A stretch of 64,000 bases of DNA. It comes from Mucilaginibacter aquaedulcis (GTDB lineage Bacteria > Bacteroidota > Bacteroidia > Sphingobacteriales > Sphingobacteriaceae). Below, one piece after another: positions 17,543-27,155 of this stretch (position 1 is the stretch's first letter; each line of letters opens with the position of its first letter). The stretch is from contig NZ_JAUFPR010000001.1 of assembly GCF_030409325.1 (NCBI RefSeq), positions 744,001-808,000 on the forward strand, written 5' to 3'. The position numbers and the translations under genes are program-made. Below the pieces are notes generated by a model. It was given only the letters and a program-made list of their open reading frames with translations, made no database searches and was not told the origin of the DNA.

Positions 17543-18265
17543 TTAGTGCGATGCCGAACCGTAAAATGAATCGCCGCGGCCTCCACCAAAATTTTCAAAA
17601 CTTTCTGGGCCCGAGGTCGACCTGATCATTTCCGAAACATAAAAATCATTTTGGTAGGCCACAAACTGCGGAACATTATTTTTGAGTGTATACACGGTTA
17701 AGTAACTTCTGAAAAACAAAGGGCTGTTTTCTCTATTAAACTTGGCCACCTTACCCGTAAGTCCCATGGCGCCGTATGACGGAAATTTGGTTTTTACAAA
17801 CATGCTGTCAGGAACCGGCTGAAACGAGCGATCACTTAATTTTTCCATGGTTTTACTAAACTGCGAATGCGGAGGTAAAAAAGCTACATTTTTGGGCAGG
17901 GTTGCCTGGGCCGCTATGGTAGCATCGGTAAAGCGTAAACGCTTGCCTGTTGAAACACTTGACGCATCAGCACTTATCTGTACAACATCATCCCCATAAC
18001 TGTAACTCTTATCGTCCATGATCATGGCCGAACGTTCCCAATCAACATAAATGGGTTCATTGAGCTTGTTGTAAATACTTAATTGAATGGGGGCGTTTTT
18101 ACCCGCAAATGAATAGAGGATCTTTACAGAATCATTCTCCAATTTAAATACACCTGTTTTTTCGTCGCGTGTAGTGTTGGTACTGCTTAGGGTACTCATT
18201 TGATACGTGCCGCAGGATGACAGCAGAGCCATTGCCGCCAAAGGGATGATAAGTAGCTTTTTCAT
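17543..18265 (-). CDS. Putative lipoprotein of unknown function
   Basis: A 240-residue protein, MKKLLIIPLAAMALLSSC, with a clear lipobox (LSSC). The mature part has beta-rich segments (FAGKNAPIQLSIYNKLNEPI, DWERSAMIMDDKSYSYGD) and ends in Gly/Ser-rich RGDSFYGSASH. I recognise no characterised family. It is probably exposed at the outer membrane. Upstream lie about 260 bp of non-coding DNA containing the terminator of the downstream polysaccharide locus. Confidence 0.75.
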   Translation of the reverse strand: MKKLLIIPLAAMALLSSCGTYQMSTLSSTNTTRDEKTGVFKLENDSVKILYSFAGKNAPIQLSIYNKLNEPIYVDWERSAMIMDDKSYSYGDDVVQISADASSVSTGKRLRFTDATIAAQATLPKNVAFLPPHSQFSKTMEKLSDRSFQPVPDSMFVKTKFPSYGAMGLTGKVAKFNRENSPLFFRSYLTVYTLKNNVPQFVAYQNDFYVSEMIRSTSGPESFENFGGGRGDSFYGSASH

Positions 18266-18424
18266 AGGTTTAAATTTTATGATAATGGTTGGTTTAGGAT
18301 ATTGAAATGTTATATCCGTTTTACCTGGTTGTTCGACTTTAATAACTCATCAACGTTTAACACAAATGATCAACGTAATATGAATTTTACAATAGTTAGT
18401 TCATAAAACCTTTTCTTCTTTTAA

Positions 18425-18460
18425 AGCAAAAGCTGCAGATATAATACCTGCAGCTTTTGC
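18425..18460 (-). terminator. Terminator after the GH30 gene
   Basis: A perfect stem, GCAAAAGCTGCAG (18426-18438) with CTGCAGCTTTTGC (18448-18460), lies below the GH30 stop on the minus strand and is followed by TTTAAAAG. It ends the susC-susD-GH30 transcript. Confidence 0.7.
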
Positions 18461-18527
18461 CTACCTAAATAACAATTGTGTATTGTATTCTTTGTTACAC
18501 AAATATTAAGAAATGATTATTCATCAC

Positions 18528-19946
18528 CTATAAAACATATGTACCCACCGCATTTGCATTTAATACCGATGATACCTGGTTAGTACCATATTTGATATTG
18601 AATTTTTGAGTAACCTGGCCATTATTAAAAACAATGAGCACTACTTTACCAGCCGGGGTAATGAAGGCCACGTTTGGAAGATCGGTTAACAAATTAGATG
18701 CTATGCGTTTTGAACCCGGCCTTACAAATTTTGACGCATGGGCAATAATGTAATAAGCCGGATTACGGGTAACCGCGTCTTTTATTATAGTGATAGCACC
18801 AAGGCAGCGGTCGCAGCCTCCGGGAGTGTGCGGATTCTGATCCTGATCGGCGGCAAGGTTCCATTCAATCACATTGCGGCACCAGTTTCTTGGGGCACCA
18901 ATAATGATATCCTTCATATGGAAGTCCAGTTCCTTTTTCAGATCGCCGGGAGCTCCTACCCACTCCTCTGTAAAATAAAGGTTTTTATCCGGGTGGGCAT
19001 CATGCACCTGGCTAAGCGCTTCTATCTTACCTCCATACAGGTGAAATGCAGAACCATCAGTATATTTTTTAGCCTCGGCATTGTTCAATATATCAATAGG
19101 ATAATCGGGCCTGTCGGCATTATGATCATATAAAATTATTTTGGTTTTAATACCGGCGGCCTTAAACTCGGGCCCCACGTTTTTAGCGATAAAAGCAGCC
19201 TGCTCGGCAGCTTCCATCACCATGCTTGGATTGTTCTTAGGGTTCAGTGGCTCGTTCTGAAGCGTTACCGCATCAATCCGGATACCCTTAGCCTGCATGC
19301 CTTTAATGTACTTGATAAAATACTGGGCATAGGCATGATAATATTCAGGTTTTAAGTTGCCGCCAATGGTGCTGTTATTGGTTTTCATCCACACCGGCGG
19401 GCTCCATGGCGAGGCTAATATTTTGATGTTAGGATTAATGGCCAATATCTTTTTCAATACCGGGATCAGGGCCTTTTCATCATTGGCCAGACTAAATTTT
19501 TTCAGGTCGGCATCAGTTTCACCGGCGGGCAGGTCATCGTACGAAAAAACATGATCATCAAGGTCAGACGCGCCAATGCTAATCCTTAAATAGCTAACAC
19601 CAAGATTGTTTTTATCCTGGGCAAATAATTCATTCAATAAACGGGCCTGTGTGGCACTGCTCATTTGGTTTATAAGCGCAGCGCTGCCACCTGTTAGGGC
19701 AAACCCAAAGCCATCCATTTGCTGGTAAATTTTGCTTTTATCAACTGTAATAACAGGCGTGTTCGGGTTTTTATCGGCAGGTGCTATTTTTTGATCCTGT
19801 TGTTTAAATAAGATAGAATCGGCAGGATCAGTAAGCCATAATTGCGGTTTGCTTTTCAGCGCTCCCTTACTTTGGGCATTAACCAAAGTAAATTGTGCAC
19901 AAAGGGCAATTATTAAAGTAAAAATTAACGATTTGTGTTTATTCAT
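18528..19946 (-). CDS. Secreted GH30 glycoside hydrolase (beta-1,6-glucanase / glucosylceramidase-like)
   Basis: A 472-residue exported enzyme (signal peptide to about residue 25). GH30 features: QQMDGFGFALTGGSA near the start of the barrel, acid/base E232 in LQNEP, nucleophile E327 in YFTEEW, and a C-terminal beta-sandwich. Retaining GH30 enzymes of this kind cleave beta-glucosidic or beta-1,6-glucan links. In known Bacteroides loci a SusC/SusD pair with a GH30 degrades fungal beta-1,6-glucan, which suits a soil organism, but the substrate here is inferred. It is the last gene of the operon, separated from susD by a hairpin that may lower its expression. Confidence 0.92.
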   Translation of the reverse strand: MNKHKSLIFTLIIALCAQFTLVNAQSKGALKSKPQLWLTDPADSILFKQQDQKIAPADKNPNTPVITVDKSKIYQQMDGFGFALTGGSAALINQMSSATQARLLNELFAQDKNNLGVSYLRISIGASDLDDHVFSYDDLPAGETDADLKKFSLANDEKALIPVLKKILAINPNIKILASPWSPPVWMKTNNSTIGGNLKPEYYHAYAQYFIKYIKGMQAKGIRIDAVTLQNEPLNPKNNPSMVMEAAEQAAFIAKNVGPEFKAAGIKTKIILYDHNADRPDYPIDILNNAEAKKYTDGSAFHLYGGKIEALSQVHDAHPDKNLYFTEEWVGAPGDLKKELDFHMKDIIIGAPRNWCRNVIEWNLAADQDQNPHTPGGCDRCLGAITIIKDAVTRNPAYYIIAHASKFVRPGSKRIASNLLTDLPNVAFITPAGKVVLIVFNNGQVTQKFNIKYGTNQVSSVLNANAVGTYVL

Positions 19947-19976
19947 ATTGATGATAAGTTATGAAGAATATTTAAT

Positions 19977-20013
19977 GAAAAAAGCTGCAACATTTCTATT
20001 GCAGCTTTTTTTT
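19977..20013 (-). terminator. Intra-operon terminator / attenuator between susD and GH30
   Basis: GCTGCAA (19984-19990) pairs with TTGCAGC (19999-20005), and A-rich/T-rich flanks extend the stem on both sides. The hairpin lies just downstream of the susD stop. It would partially terminate or stabilise the 3' end of the susCD message. Confidence 0.65.
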
Positions 20014-20022
20014 CTACCTGAA

Positions 20023-21498
20023 TTAATAACCCGGGTTTTGGGTCAGGTTACCATCAAGTTGTATCTCATTGTAAGGCACAGGCATTATTAGTTTTGCCTG
20101 GGTAATAGGAAAGTTAAGCGGTTTGCCAAAAGGATCAACCTGGCTTTTAATTAAGGTAATGGTGTACTGGGCACCAAACCTTAACAGGTCGTTCCAACGG
20201 TGACCTTCAAAGGCCAGCTCCATACGGCGTTCGGTTAATATAGCCAGTGCCACATCTGCTTGTGATGTTACAGTGATAGCAGGCAATTTAACCCTTGCCC
20301 TGATCTGGTTAACCAAAAGGATAGCCGCAGCAGTTTGTCCCAAATTGTTTGATGCCTCGGCCTTTAACAAAATAATATCGGCTAAACGCAGCAACACGTT
20401 ATTATCGGTACCACCGCCAAATTGCGATATGTTGGTTTTCCATTTGTAAAGGAAAGGAACCATAGGCGATGCTGTGGTGTATGGCGCAGGTATCGGGTCG
20501 CCGGCAGCAAGGCCGTCCGGAGTTACAGATGCCTGGTAAACTGACGCGTTTAAGCGGATATTATCATTCTGTGACTTGAACAGCGCGATAATGTTGGCTG
20601 TTGGCAGGTTAAACTTTTTGAAAGAGTAAGTTCCAAACTGTGCCGGTAAAAACAACGAGGTGTTGTATGTGGTAAAACCGCTTGCAGCTGAATGCTGGCT
20701 TTCAAATATCGACTCAGATGTATTTTTTGTGCCATCAAACAAAGTAGCATAATTTGGCACAAGGCTGTACTGGCCGCTATTGATCACCTTGTTGCTATAA
20801 TCTAAACATTGCTGATACTTACCTTCCTGAGCATATACTTTTGCCAGTAAGGCCTGTACGGCGCCTTTAGTAGCATGACCAACATTAGGGAATGAGACTG
20901 GTAATACTGCTTCGGCTGTGGTCAGGTCATTTTCTATTTGCGCGTAAACCGCTGTTGCAGCCGCACGTGATGGCTTGGCAGGCGTGTTAATGGTTGACAG
21001 AATCAACGGTACATCACCAAAGGTAGTTACCAGCTGAAAGTAAGATATGGCCCTGATGAATTTGGCCTCGCTCAAAATTTCCTGCTGCCTGCTGCCTGTA
21101 AATGACGAGGCCGGAATTTTAGCTACATAATCTAAAACAATGTTTGCAGCATAAATATCCTGGTACAGTCCCTGCCAGTCGCGGGTTGAGTTACCGTTTT
21201 GAGGGGTTGGCGTAAAACCGGCAATAGCAAAGTTGTCTGGGTTATCACCACCTGCGTAGCAGTTATCGGCACGGGCATCGCCGTTGCTCACGTAATCCCA
21301 AACCCAGTACTGATCGTTAATAAAAGCCTGTGAATATGCACCAACCAAACCACCTTCGGCATCGGCGGCTGTTTTGTAGTAGTTACCTGCTGTACCTTGA
21401 GATATGGGTTGTTTGTTCAGAAAGTCCTTTTTACAGGCAGAGGTTAAGCCAACTGCCGCAAGCAGCACAATTGGCAATATTTTATGATATTTATTCAT
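20023..21498 (-). CDS. SusD/RagB-type glycan-binding lipoprotein
   Basis: A 491-residue surface lipoprotein (lipobox TSAC, C22). It shows SusD features: KKDFLNKQPISQGTAGNYY at the N-terminus, the helical TPR-like scaffold, and the C-terminal RRMELAFEGHRWNDLLRFG signature. It binds the target oligosaccharide outside the cell and caps the neighbouring SusC barrel. It lies 21 bp after susC. With the GH30 it forms the binding, uptake and cleavage core of this locus. Confidence 0.96.
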   Translation of the reverse strand: MNKYHKILPIVLLAAVGLTSACKKDFLNKQPISQGTAGNYYKTAADAEGGLVGAYSQAFINDQYWVWDYVSNGDARADNCYAGGDNPDNFAIAGFTPTPQNGNSTRDWQGLYQDIYAANIVLDYVAKIPASSFTGSRQQEILSEAKFIRAISYFQLVTTFGDVPLILSTINTPAKPSRAAATAVYAQIENDLTTAEAVLPVSFPNVGHATKGAVQALLAKVYAQEGKYQQCLDYSNKVINSGQYSLVPNYATLFDGTKNTSESIFESQHSAASGFTTYNTSLFLPAQFGTYSFKKFNLPTANIIALFKSQNDNIRLNASVYQASVTPDGLAAGDPIPAPYTTASPMVPFLYKWKTNISQFGGGTDNNVLLRLADIILLKAEASNNLGQTAAAILLVNQIRARVKLPAITVTSQADVALAILTERRMELAFEGHRWNDLLRFGAQYTITLIKSQVDPFGKPLNFPITQAKLIMPVPYNEIQLDGNLTQNPGY

Positions 21499-21519
21499 TT
21501 TCTTAAAATTTAGGATAGA

Positions 21520-24500
21520 TTAAAAGGTTACGTTAAGGCCCGCGGTATAAGTTTTTGTTTGCGGATAAGTACCGTAATCAATACCAATAGCAGTTGAACT
21601 TGGCGCACCAAGCGAACCATTGTTTTGCGAGCTGCCGCTAAACGAGTTAACCTCAGGATAGTAACCTTTGTATTTGGTAATGGTGAACAGGTTTTGAGCT
21701 GTAGCAAATACACGTACCTTTATACCTTGTTTATCCAACAAGCCGCTTCTGATCTGGTAGCTTAATGACAGGTTTTTTAACCTCAAAAATGCACCGTTCT
21801 CCACAAAGCGAGATGATGGTAAAATGGTAGAGGTACCTGCACTGTTTGTACCACCATAAACCGCGGCAGGGATATTGGTTACATCGCCTGGTTTTTCCCA
21901 GCGGCCCAATACTGCTGTGCTCGCGTTGCCAATCAGGTACATACCTTCTGTTTCTACACGGGTAGCATTAAATACTTTGTTACCGGTTACGGCATCAAAT
22001 AAGAAATCTAAGCTGAAATTTTTATAGCTCACGGTGTTGGCAAAACCATAAACCGCTTTTGGCAAACCACTGCCCAGGTAAGCCTGATCTGCTTGAGTTG
22101 GAGTTGCGGTAGTACCACCGCTTGCTGATTTATACAGGGCGTTTCCATTAGCCGGATCAACACCTGCAAACTGGTAGCCGTAAAAAGCACCTAAAGGTAA
22201 GCCGTTTTTAACAATAGAAAGGTTGGTAGCGTTGCCGTTACCGCCAAAGGCAATACCGCCAAATGGGAAGGTTTGATCTACCTTGTTACCGTTGGCATCT
22301 AATATTTGTGGTATGCCGCTTACATTATTTTTGTTGAATGAGGCGTTTAAAGTAGCTGTCCATTTAAAATCCTGGCTTTCAATGATCCTTGCGGTTAATG
22401 AAAACTCAACACCCTCGTTCAAAATATGGCCCGGAAGGTTGGTATTTTTCAGGTTTGATGCACCACCCTCGGCTGCCGAAATCACAACAGGGAAAATAAA
22501 GTTGGTTGTTTTTTTATTATAGTAATCGCCGCTTAAGGTTAACCTGTCATTTAAAACGGTAATATCAAAACCTACGTTGATACCTTTGGTTGATTCCCAT
22601 TTCAAATCGGGGTTACCTGCCGGGTTAGTTGGATAATAGCCAGATGCAGCATTACCGCCAAATAAATAACCTGTAGGGTTTAAGGTGCTGTAGCTGTTAT
22701 AAATGGTTTGCGGCAAGTTACCTACTTCACCATAACCAGCCCTTAATTTCAGGTCGCGGATAAAGTTGTTATCCTTCAGGAAATCTTCCTGTGATATGCG
22801 CCATGCGCCTGACACCGCCGGGAAGTATCCCCATTGGTTATTAACACCGGCCCTTGATGAACCATCGGCCCTTAATGATGCTGTTAACAGGTACTTATCA
22901 TCATAACCATAATTTACACGACCAAAATATGAGTTGGTAGTCCAATCAGTTCTGTAAGTTGATACCTGTTTGTTTGCACTTGCTGCATTTAAAGTAGTAA
23001 TACCTGCCGGGAAACCGGTTCCGTATAAATAACCACTGTGGTATTTTTCTTCAATGGCCGAAGTACCCACAACGGCAGTAATGCTGTGCTTTTTATTAAT
23101 AACCGTTGAGTAGGTTAAAGTATTATCCCAGGTATAACGGAAGGTTTCGTTATTGGTGTTGCTGCCAATACCGTTTACCTGGCTTGCGCCCTGATTGGTT
23201 AACGGGTTGGTAAATGAATCCTGATTGTAGTTGTTTAACGAAATACCGAATTGAGAACGATATTTAATGTTGAACGGCAGGGTAATTTCTGTATGGATAT
23301 TGCCTAACAGGTTATTACTGATGTATTGGTTGTTAGGGCTGTAAATATCATCAAGCGGGTTGGTAGTATTGTCGGAGTTTGACTGGTACATACCATTTGC
23401 AGCATATATTGGCACTATTGGCGGGGTAGATAATGCTGCCAAAACAGTACCACCATGGTTTGCCGAACTGTTATCATTCACGGTACGGCCATTGGTTCTG
23501 TTATAAGCGATGTTGGTACCAAAGGTCATCCATTTTTTAGCTTTTTGCTCCAGGTTTAAGTTAACAGAGTAACGTTTAAAGTTAGTTCCGTTGATGATAC
23601 CATCCTGGTTCAAATCGCCCAGACCCAAGTAGTAAGTACCTTTTTCGCTGCCGCCAGATAAGCCAACGTTAACACCACTTTGGTTGGCGGTGCGGTATGT
23701 TAAATCCTGCCAGTTGTTGTTTGCAGTAAAGTTTTGCGGAAATGCCGGTACATCTTGTCCTGCATTGGTATACTCATCAGTAATCAGGCTTCTGTACTGA
23801 TCAGCGTTCAACATATCCAGTTTTTTAATGATCTGCTGTTTGCCGGCATACATATTGATCTCAACCTTAGGTTCGCCGCTGGTACCTTTTTTTGATGTAA
23901 TTAATACTACACCGTTAGTAGCACCCAGTGAACCATAAATTCCGGCTGCTGATGCATCTTTTAATACGCTGATAGATTCGATGTTGTTAGGATCAATACT
24001 GGCCGTGTTGGTTACCACAACTCCATCAACAACATATAATGGTTCCGAACCATTTGGCGACGAAGCACCACGGATCCTTACGCTGAAATTACCACCACCT
24101 GGTGCGCCTGACGCGTTGAACACCTGTACGCCTGAAGCTTTACCATCTAATATTTCAGATGAATTTACTATTGGCCTGGCGCTAACGTCCTTTACACCTA
24201 CGGTTGCAATGGCCGAGGTTATGTCCTTTTTCTTTTGTGAACCGTAACCTACTACTACAACCTCATTCAATTGTTTGTTGTTGGAAGTTAAAGTTACATT
24301 GATCTCGGTTTGATTATTAACAGGGATCTCCTGATTGTCAAACCCGATAAATGAGAATACCAGGGTTGCCGTTTGGGCAGCGCTGATGGTGTATTTACCA
24401 TTTAAATCTGTTGATGCAGCCTGGGTTGTGCCTTTAATCACAACGGTTGCTCCCGGTAGGGGTAATCCCTGGCCATCTTTGACCACTCCTTTTACTGTAC

Positions 24501-24570
24501 TTGTTTGGCCAAAGGCAAACAAACAGCCAGATACAAGAAGGACTACTAATAGAGTAATTCTTTTTTTCAT
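21520..24570 (-). CDS. SusC/RagA-type TonB-linked outer membrane transporter
   Basis: A 1016-residue TonB-dependent oligosaccharide importer. A signal peptide (MKKRITLLVVLLVSGCLFAF) is followed by a carboxypeptidase-like domain (VKGVVKDGQGLPLPGATVVI), the SusC plug with NEVVVVGYGSQKKKDI and SNILDG-like segments, and a 22-strand barrel ending in an aromatic residue (VTF). I start it at ATG 24570, because the upstream 18 codons precede a normal signal peptide. A promoter-like TAAATTTG lies at 24629-24636 on the minus strand. The unusual sensor gene lies directly upstream on the same strand. Confidence 0.96.
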   Translation of the reverse strand: MKKRITLLVVLLVSGCLFAFGQTSTVKGVVKDGQGLPLPGATVVIKGTTQAASTDLNGKYTISAAQTATLVFSFIGFDNQEIPVNNQTEINVTLTSNNKQLNEVVVVGYGSQKKKDITSAIATVGVKDVSARPIVNSSEILDGKASGVQVFNASGAPGGGNFSVRIRGASSPNGSEPLYVVDGVVVTNTASIDPNNIESISVLKDASAAGIYGSLGATNGVVLITSKKGTSGEPKVEINMYAGKQQIIKKLDMLNADQYRSLITDEYTNAGQDVPAFPQNFTANNNWQDLTYRTANQSGVNVGLSGGSEKGTYYLGLGDLNQDGIINGTNFKRYSVNLNLEQKAKKWMTFGTNIAYNRTNGRTVNDNSSANHGGTVLAALSTPPIVPIYAANGMYQSNSDNTTNPLDDIYSPNNQYISNNLLGNIHTEITLPFNIKYRSQFGISLNNYNQDSFTNPLTNQGASQVNGIGSNTNNETFRYTWDNTLTYSTVINKKHSITAVVGTSAIEEKYHSGYLYGTGFPAGITTLNAASANKQVSTYRTDWTTNSYFGRVNYGYDDKYLLTASLRADGSSRAGVNNQWGYFPAVSGAWRISQEDFLKDNNFIRDLKLRAGYGEVGNLPQTIYNSYSTLNPTGYLFGGNAASGYYPTNPAGNPDLKWESTKGINVGFDITVLNDRLTLSGDYYNKKTTNFIFPVVISAAEGGASNLKNTNLPGHILNEGVEFSLTARIIESQDFKWTATLNASFNKNNVSGIPQILDANGNKVDQTFPFGGIAFGGNGNATNLSIVKNGLPLGAFYGYQFAGVDPANGNALYKSASGGTTATPTQADQAYLGSGLPKAVYGFANTVSYKNFSLDFLFDAVTGNKVFNATRVETEGMYLIGNASTAVLGRWEKPGDVTNIPAAVYGGTNSAGTSTILPSSRFVENGAFLRLKNLSLSYQIRSGLLDKQGIKVRVFATAQNLFTITKYKGYYPEVNSFSGSSQNNGSLGAPSSTAIGIDYGTYPQTKTYTAGLNVTF

Positions 24571-24884
24571 AAATTTTAGTTCGATAATTAAAAATTGGTT
24601 ACATGCTGGGCATGCTGAAATCAATGCGCAAATTTATGTGCATTGTGAACTAAAAACGAAAGAAAAACTCAAATATTTTCAACATAAATAACTGATATAC
24701 AGACAGTTAAAAATAAGTTGATACGGTTTAACACCTTAGTGATACGCCTCGTAATTGATTGATTATTAACCCTAAAATTCACTAATAAAGCATACTTACA
24801 ACCCAATTCTGATACGGATAATAACCTTTTTGTTATGATTGATAATCAGCCAATTAAAAATGGAGGGCTTAGGTGCAAAACGGG
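24571..24884 (-). promoter_or_regulatory. susC upstream region with -7 element and three TGATACG repeats
   Basis: A -7 match TAAATTTG lies at 24636-24629 on the minus strand, about 60 nt before susC. Upstream of it, TGATACG (plus strand) occurs at 24719-24725, 24740-24746 and 24810-24816. The first two are 21 bp apart, two helical turns. They are candidate operator half-sites for a locus-specific activator. No other gene fits in this 314-bp gap. Confidence 0.45.
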
Positions 24885-26822
24885 CTAATCAGCAGTGTTA
24901 TCCACCACCAGCTTGCTCCAACCCTCGTTATTGCCATTTTTAATGCCCGTTTTACGGCTCGAAAGCAACTTTTTTATTCTGTTACTATAAGCCCAGCAAG
25001 TGCTTTGCCTTATGGAGAGTATTTCAGATAATTTATGCGATGATATTTTTCCGTTTGTAGAGTAAACCAAAAATATCATATAAAACGCTTTGGTGATGGG
25101 TATCCTTGTGTTCTGGAATATGGTGTACGATGTAACAGACTCGTCATAGCTGCATTTACCGCAACGACGGCTATAAGGCAGGTGCCCGCTGATAAAATGA
25201 GTATTACCGCATTTGTGGCATTTATAGCCATCGCGCCATTTTAAATCGGCCAGGAATTTATGACAGCTTTCCGGATCGGGATATATTTTACTGAACTCCT
25301 CAAAATCAACCCCGGCCGACATGATCCTATCGCGCGATACCTTATCAAAACTGGCGTGCAGTTCCTGGTTATCTTTTTCAAGTAGTACGTTCATTCTCGA
25401 AATTTCGGCCGTCTGTTGCTCCAGTATCTTATTTACACGGCTTAGATCCTCGTTTTGTTTTTCAATGATGCTGGCCTTTTCAATAACCTCATGTGTTCTT
25501 TCCCTTACCTGTTCTTCCAGCTTAATATTGATCGATTCTTTTAGCTTTTCATTATCCCTAAGCTGTTTAATAATATCCTGCTGAGCCTTTTCTTTTTCGC
25601 TTTTTAAAATCCTCACCTTATCGCCAATGGCAAAACCCAGCAATATCATTTCAAAAATAAAGCACATGCTCAGGCTGTAATAGCTTACGGCACCCAAATT
25701 GAGCCACCAAACATTCAGCATGATCAAAAACTTAAGCGTAAAGCCAATAAACAGAAAGCTATAACCCAATACGAAGAACCTTGCAGGCCTATATCCTTTT
25801 CTGAATATGTAAATGCCCGTGTAAAAGGCTATACATAATGGAATTGCCTCAATAACCTTATAGTTGAACCATTGCCTGTTAAAAACAAGGCATATCACAA
25901 AAAACGTTAACCTGGCTGCAATTACCGTATTAATGAGTTTGTATAAACCGGGAGCTTTCGATTTTACAAACAGGAGTTTATTGGTGAACATGAGAGCAAA
26001 CACGCTTATACAACATAAGGCGAAACCATAAGCATATTTATTCCACCCCGGCGAATCGGGCCACAGGTACTGATAGCCGATGCCATCATTACAGAGTTCA
26101 TAAAATCCAACGCTCAGGATGTAAAAAACGTAGTACAGATGCTGTATGTGCCTTATAGCAATAAACATCATCATGTTATAAAAGGCAAAAACCAGTATCA
26201 TCCCGTAAAATATCCCGAACAGCAGGTATTCGTTCAGGGCATATTCTACAAACCAGTTAACCGAACGCAGCACGATGATAACATCGGCAGTTTGGTGCGA
26301 TTTGATGCGAAAATAATAGGTACGCTCCTGCCCTGGTTCCACCTTCAGGCTCACTTCAAAGTTCTTATGCTGAAACTGCCTGTTACCAAATGCCTTTAAA
26401 GCGCCAAAGCGTTCAACCTTGTATTCCTGATTAGCCGCGGGAGTATATACTGCTATATCATCAATGGTTTGATCAAAAAACTCCAGCATCCAGTTTTTCA
26501 TGGTTTCGGCCGGGTACCCTATAGTTACCTTGTACCAATAAGCCGATTTCAGCTTATAGTTTTGAGGAGTGCTTGACCAGCTTGCCTTAAACTTTGCAGC
26601 TACAGCCGGAGATTGCACATCCTGAAGGCTTAGTTTGCCTGTAGGATCTTCCAGGCAATATATCTCCTTGTATGAAAATATGTGCTGGTTTACCTGGTCT
26701 TGTACATTAACTTTTTGCTGAGCAAATAAGATAGAGGAGGAAAACAAGCAGATGAGCAGAACTAAAAGTTGCTTTATAAAACCTGTATCAGTAGTATGTA
26801 ACTTATACTTTGATTGTTGCAT
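24885..26822 (-). CDS. 7TM-DISM membrane sensor fused to an IS1595-type transposase DNA-binding region
   Basis: A 645-residue protein with an unusual architecture. After a signal peptide (about 15-35), residues 40-190 resemble the periplasmic 7TMR-DISMED2 sensor. About 195-403 are seven membrane helices (7TM-DISM), and about 403-498 a long coiled coil. The cytoplasmic C-terminus (505-625) matches the N-terminal half of IS1595/ISXO2 transposases: a zinc ribbon with C535, C538, C554 and C557, then SVTSYTIFQNTRIPITKAFY and a helical region (KLSEILSIRQSTCWAYSNRI). The DDE nuclease domain is absent. It is probably a membrane-bound sensor-regulator of the adjacent susC operon; this role is inferred. 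Confidence 0.85.
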   Translation of the reverse strand: MQQSKYKLHTTDTGFIKQLLVLLICLFSSSILFAQQKVNVQDQVNQHIFSYKEIYCLEDPTGKLSLQDVQSPAVAAKFKASWSSTPQNYKLKSAYWYKVTIGYPAETMKNWMLEFFDQTIDDIAVYTPAANQEYKVERFGALKAFGNRQFQHKNFEVSLKVEPGQERTYYFRIKSHQTADVIIVLRSVNWFVEYALNEYLLFGIFYGMILVFAFYNMMMFIAIRHIQHLYYVFYILSVGFYELCNDGIGYQYLWPDSPGWNKYAYGFALCCISVFALMFTNKLLFVKSKAPGLYKLINTVIAARLTFFVICLVFNRQWFNYKVIEAIPLCIAFYTGIYIFRKGYRPARFFVLGYSFLFIGFTLKFLIMLNVWWLNLGAVSYYSLSMCFIFEMILLGFAIGDKVRILKSEKEKAQQDIIKQLRDNEKLKESINIKLEEQVRERTHEVIEKASIIEKQNEDLSRVNKILEQQTAEISRMNVLLEKDNQELHASFDKVSRDRIMSAGVDFEEFSKIYPDPESCHKFLADLKWRDGYKCHKCGNTHFISGHLPYSRRCGKCSYDESVTSYTIFQNTRIPITKAFYMIFLVYSTNGKISSHKLSEILSIRQSTCWAYSNRIKKLLSSRKTGIKNGNNEGWSKLVVDNTAD

Positions 26823-27106
26823 GAGCGAAAACTTCTTATTTAGGAATATTTAATTGAACAATCAGCAAAGATGAATAGTATGATAGCTTATAAGAAAATA
26901 TTTTTTGTATTAATTGTATTTATAAAGTAAAAAGGCAGCTGAAGCGTCAAAAACACTCCTTTAAGTAACACCTCGGTAGAGATCAGGTATAATCCCGCAA
27001 AAAACGTTTCCGCACATAAGTAGAAATACGCAGTTTTCAGATTTATTCATTTTATTCATGAGCAAAGCCCTATAATTGACTCAACATAACTCTCACAATA
27101 ACGGCA

Positions 27107-27140
27107 ACACCCTTAGTTAAGTATTTATAACTAAGGGTGT
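27107..27140 (+). terminator. Strong hairpin, probable terminator
   Basis: ACACCCTTAGTTA (27107-27119) pairs perfectly with TAACTAAGGGTGT (27128-27140), with an 8-nt loop. The T-rich tract after it is weak. It could end a short transcript in either direction. Confidence 0.5.
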
Positions 27141-27155
27141 TTATATGTAAGACTT

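Noticed and set aside
24571..24624. 18-codon N-terminal extension of SusC
   Set aside because: It precedes a complete signal peptide that starts at ATG 24570.
24885..26822. Reading the sensor as an active transposase or an intact insertion sequence
   Set aside because: Only the zinc-ribbon and helical part is present, there is no DDE domain, and no terminal inverted repeats flank the gene.
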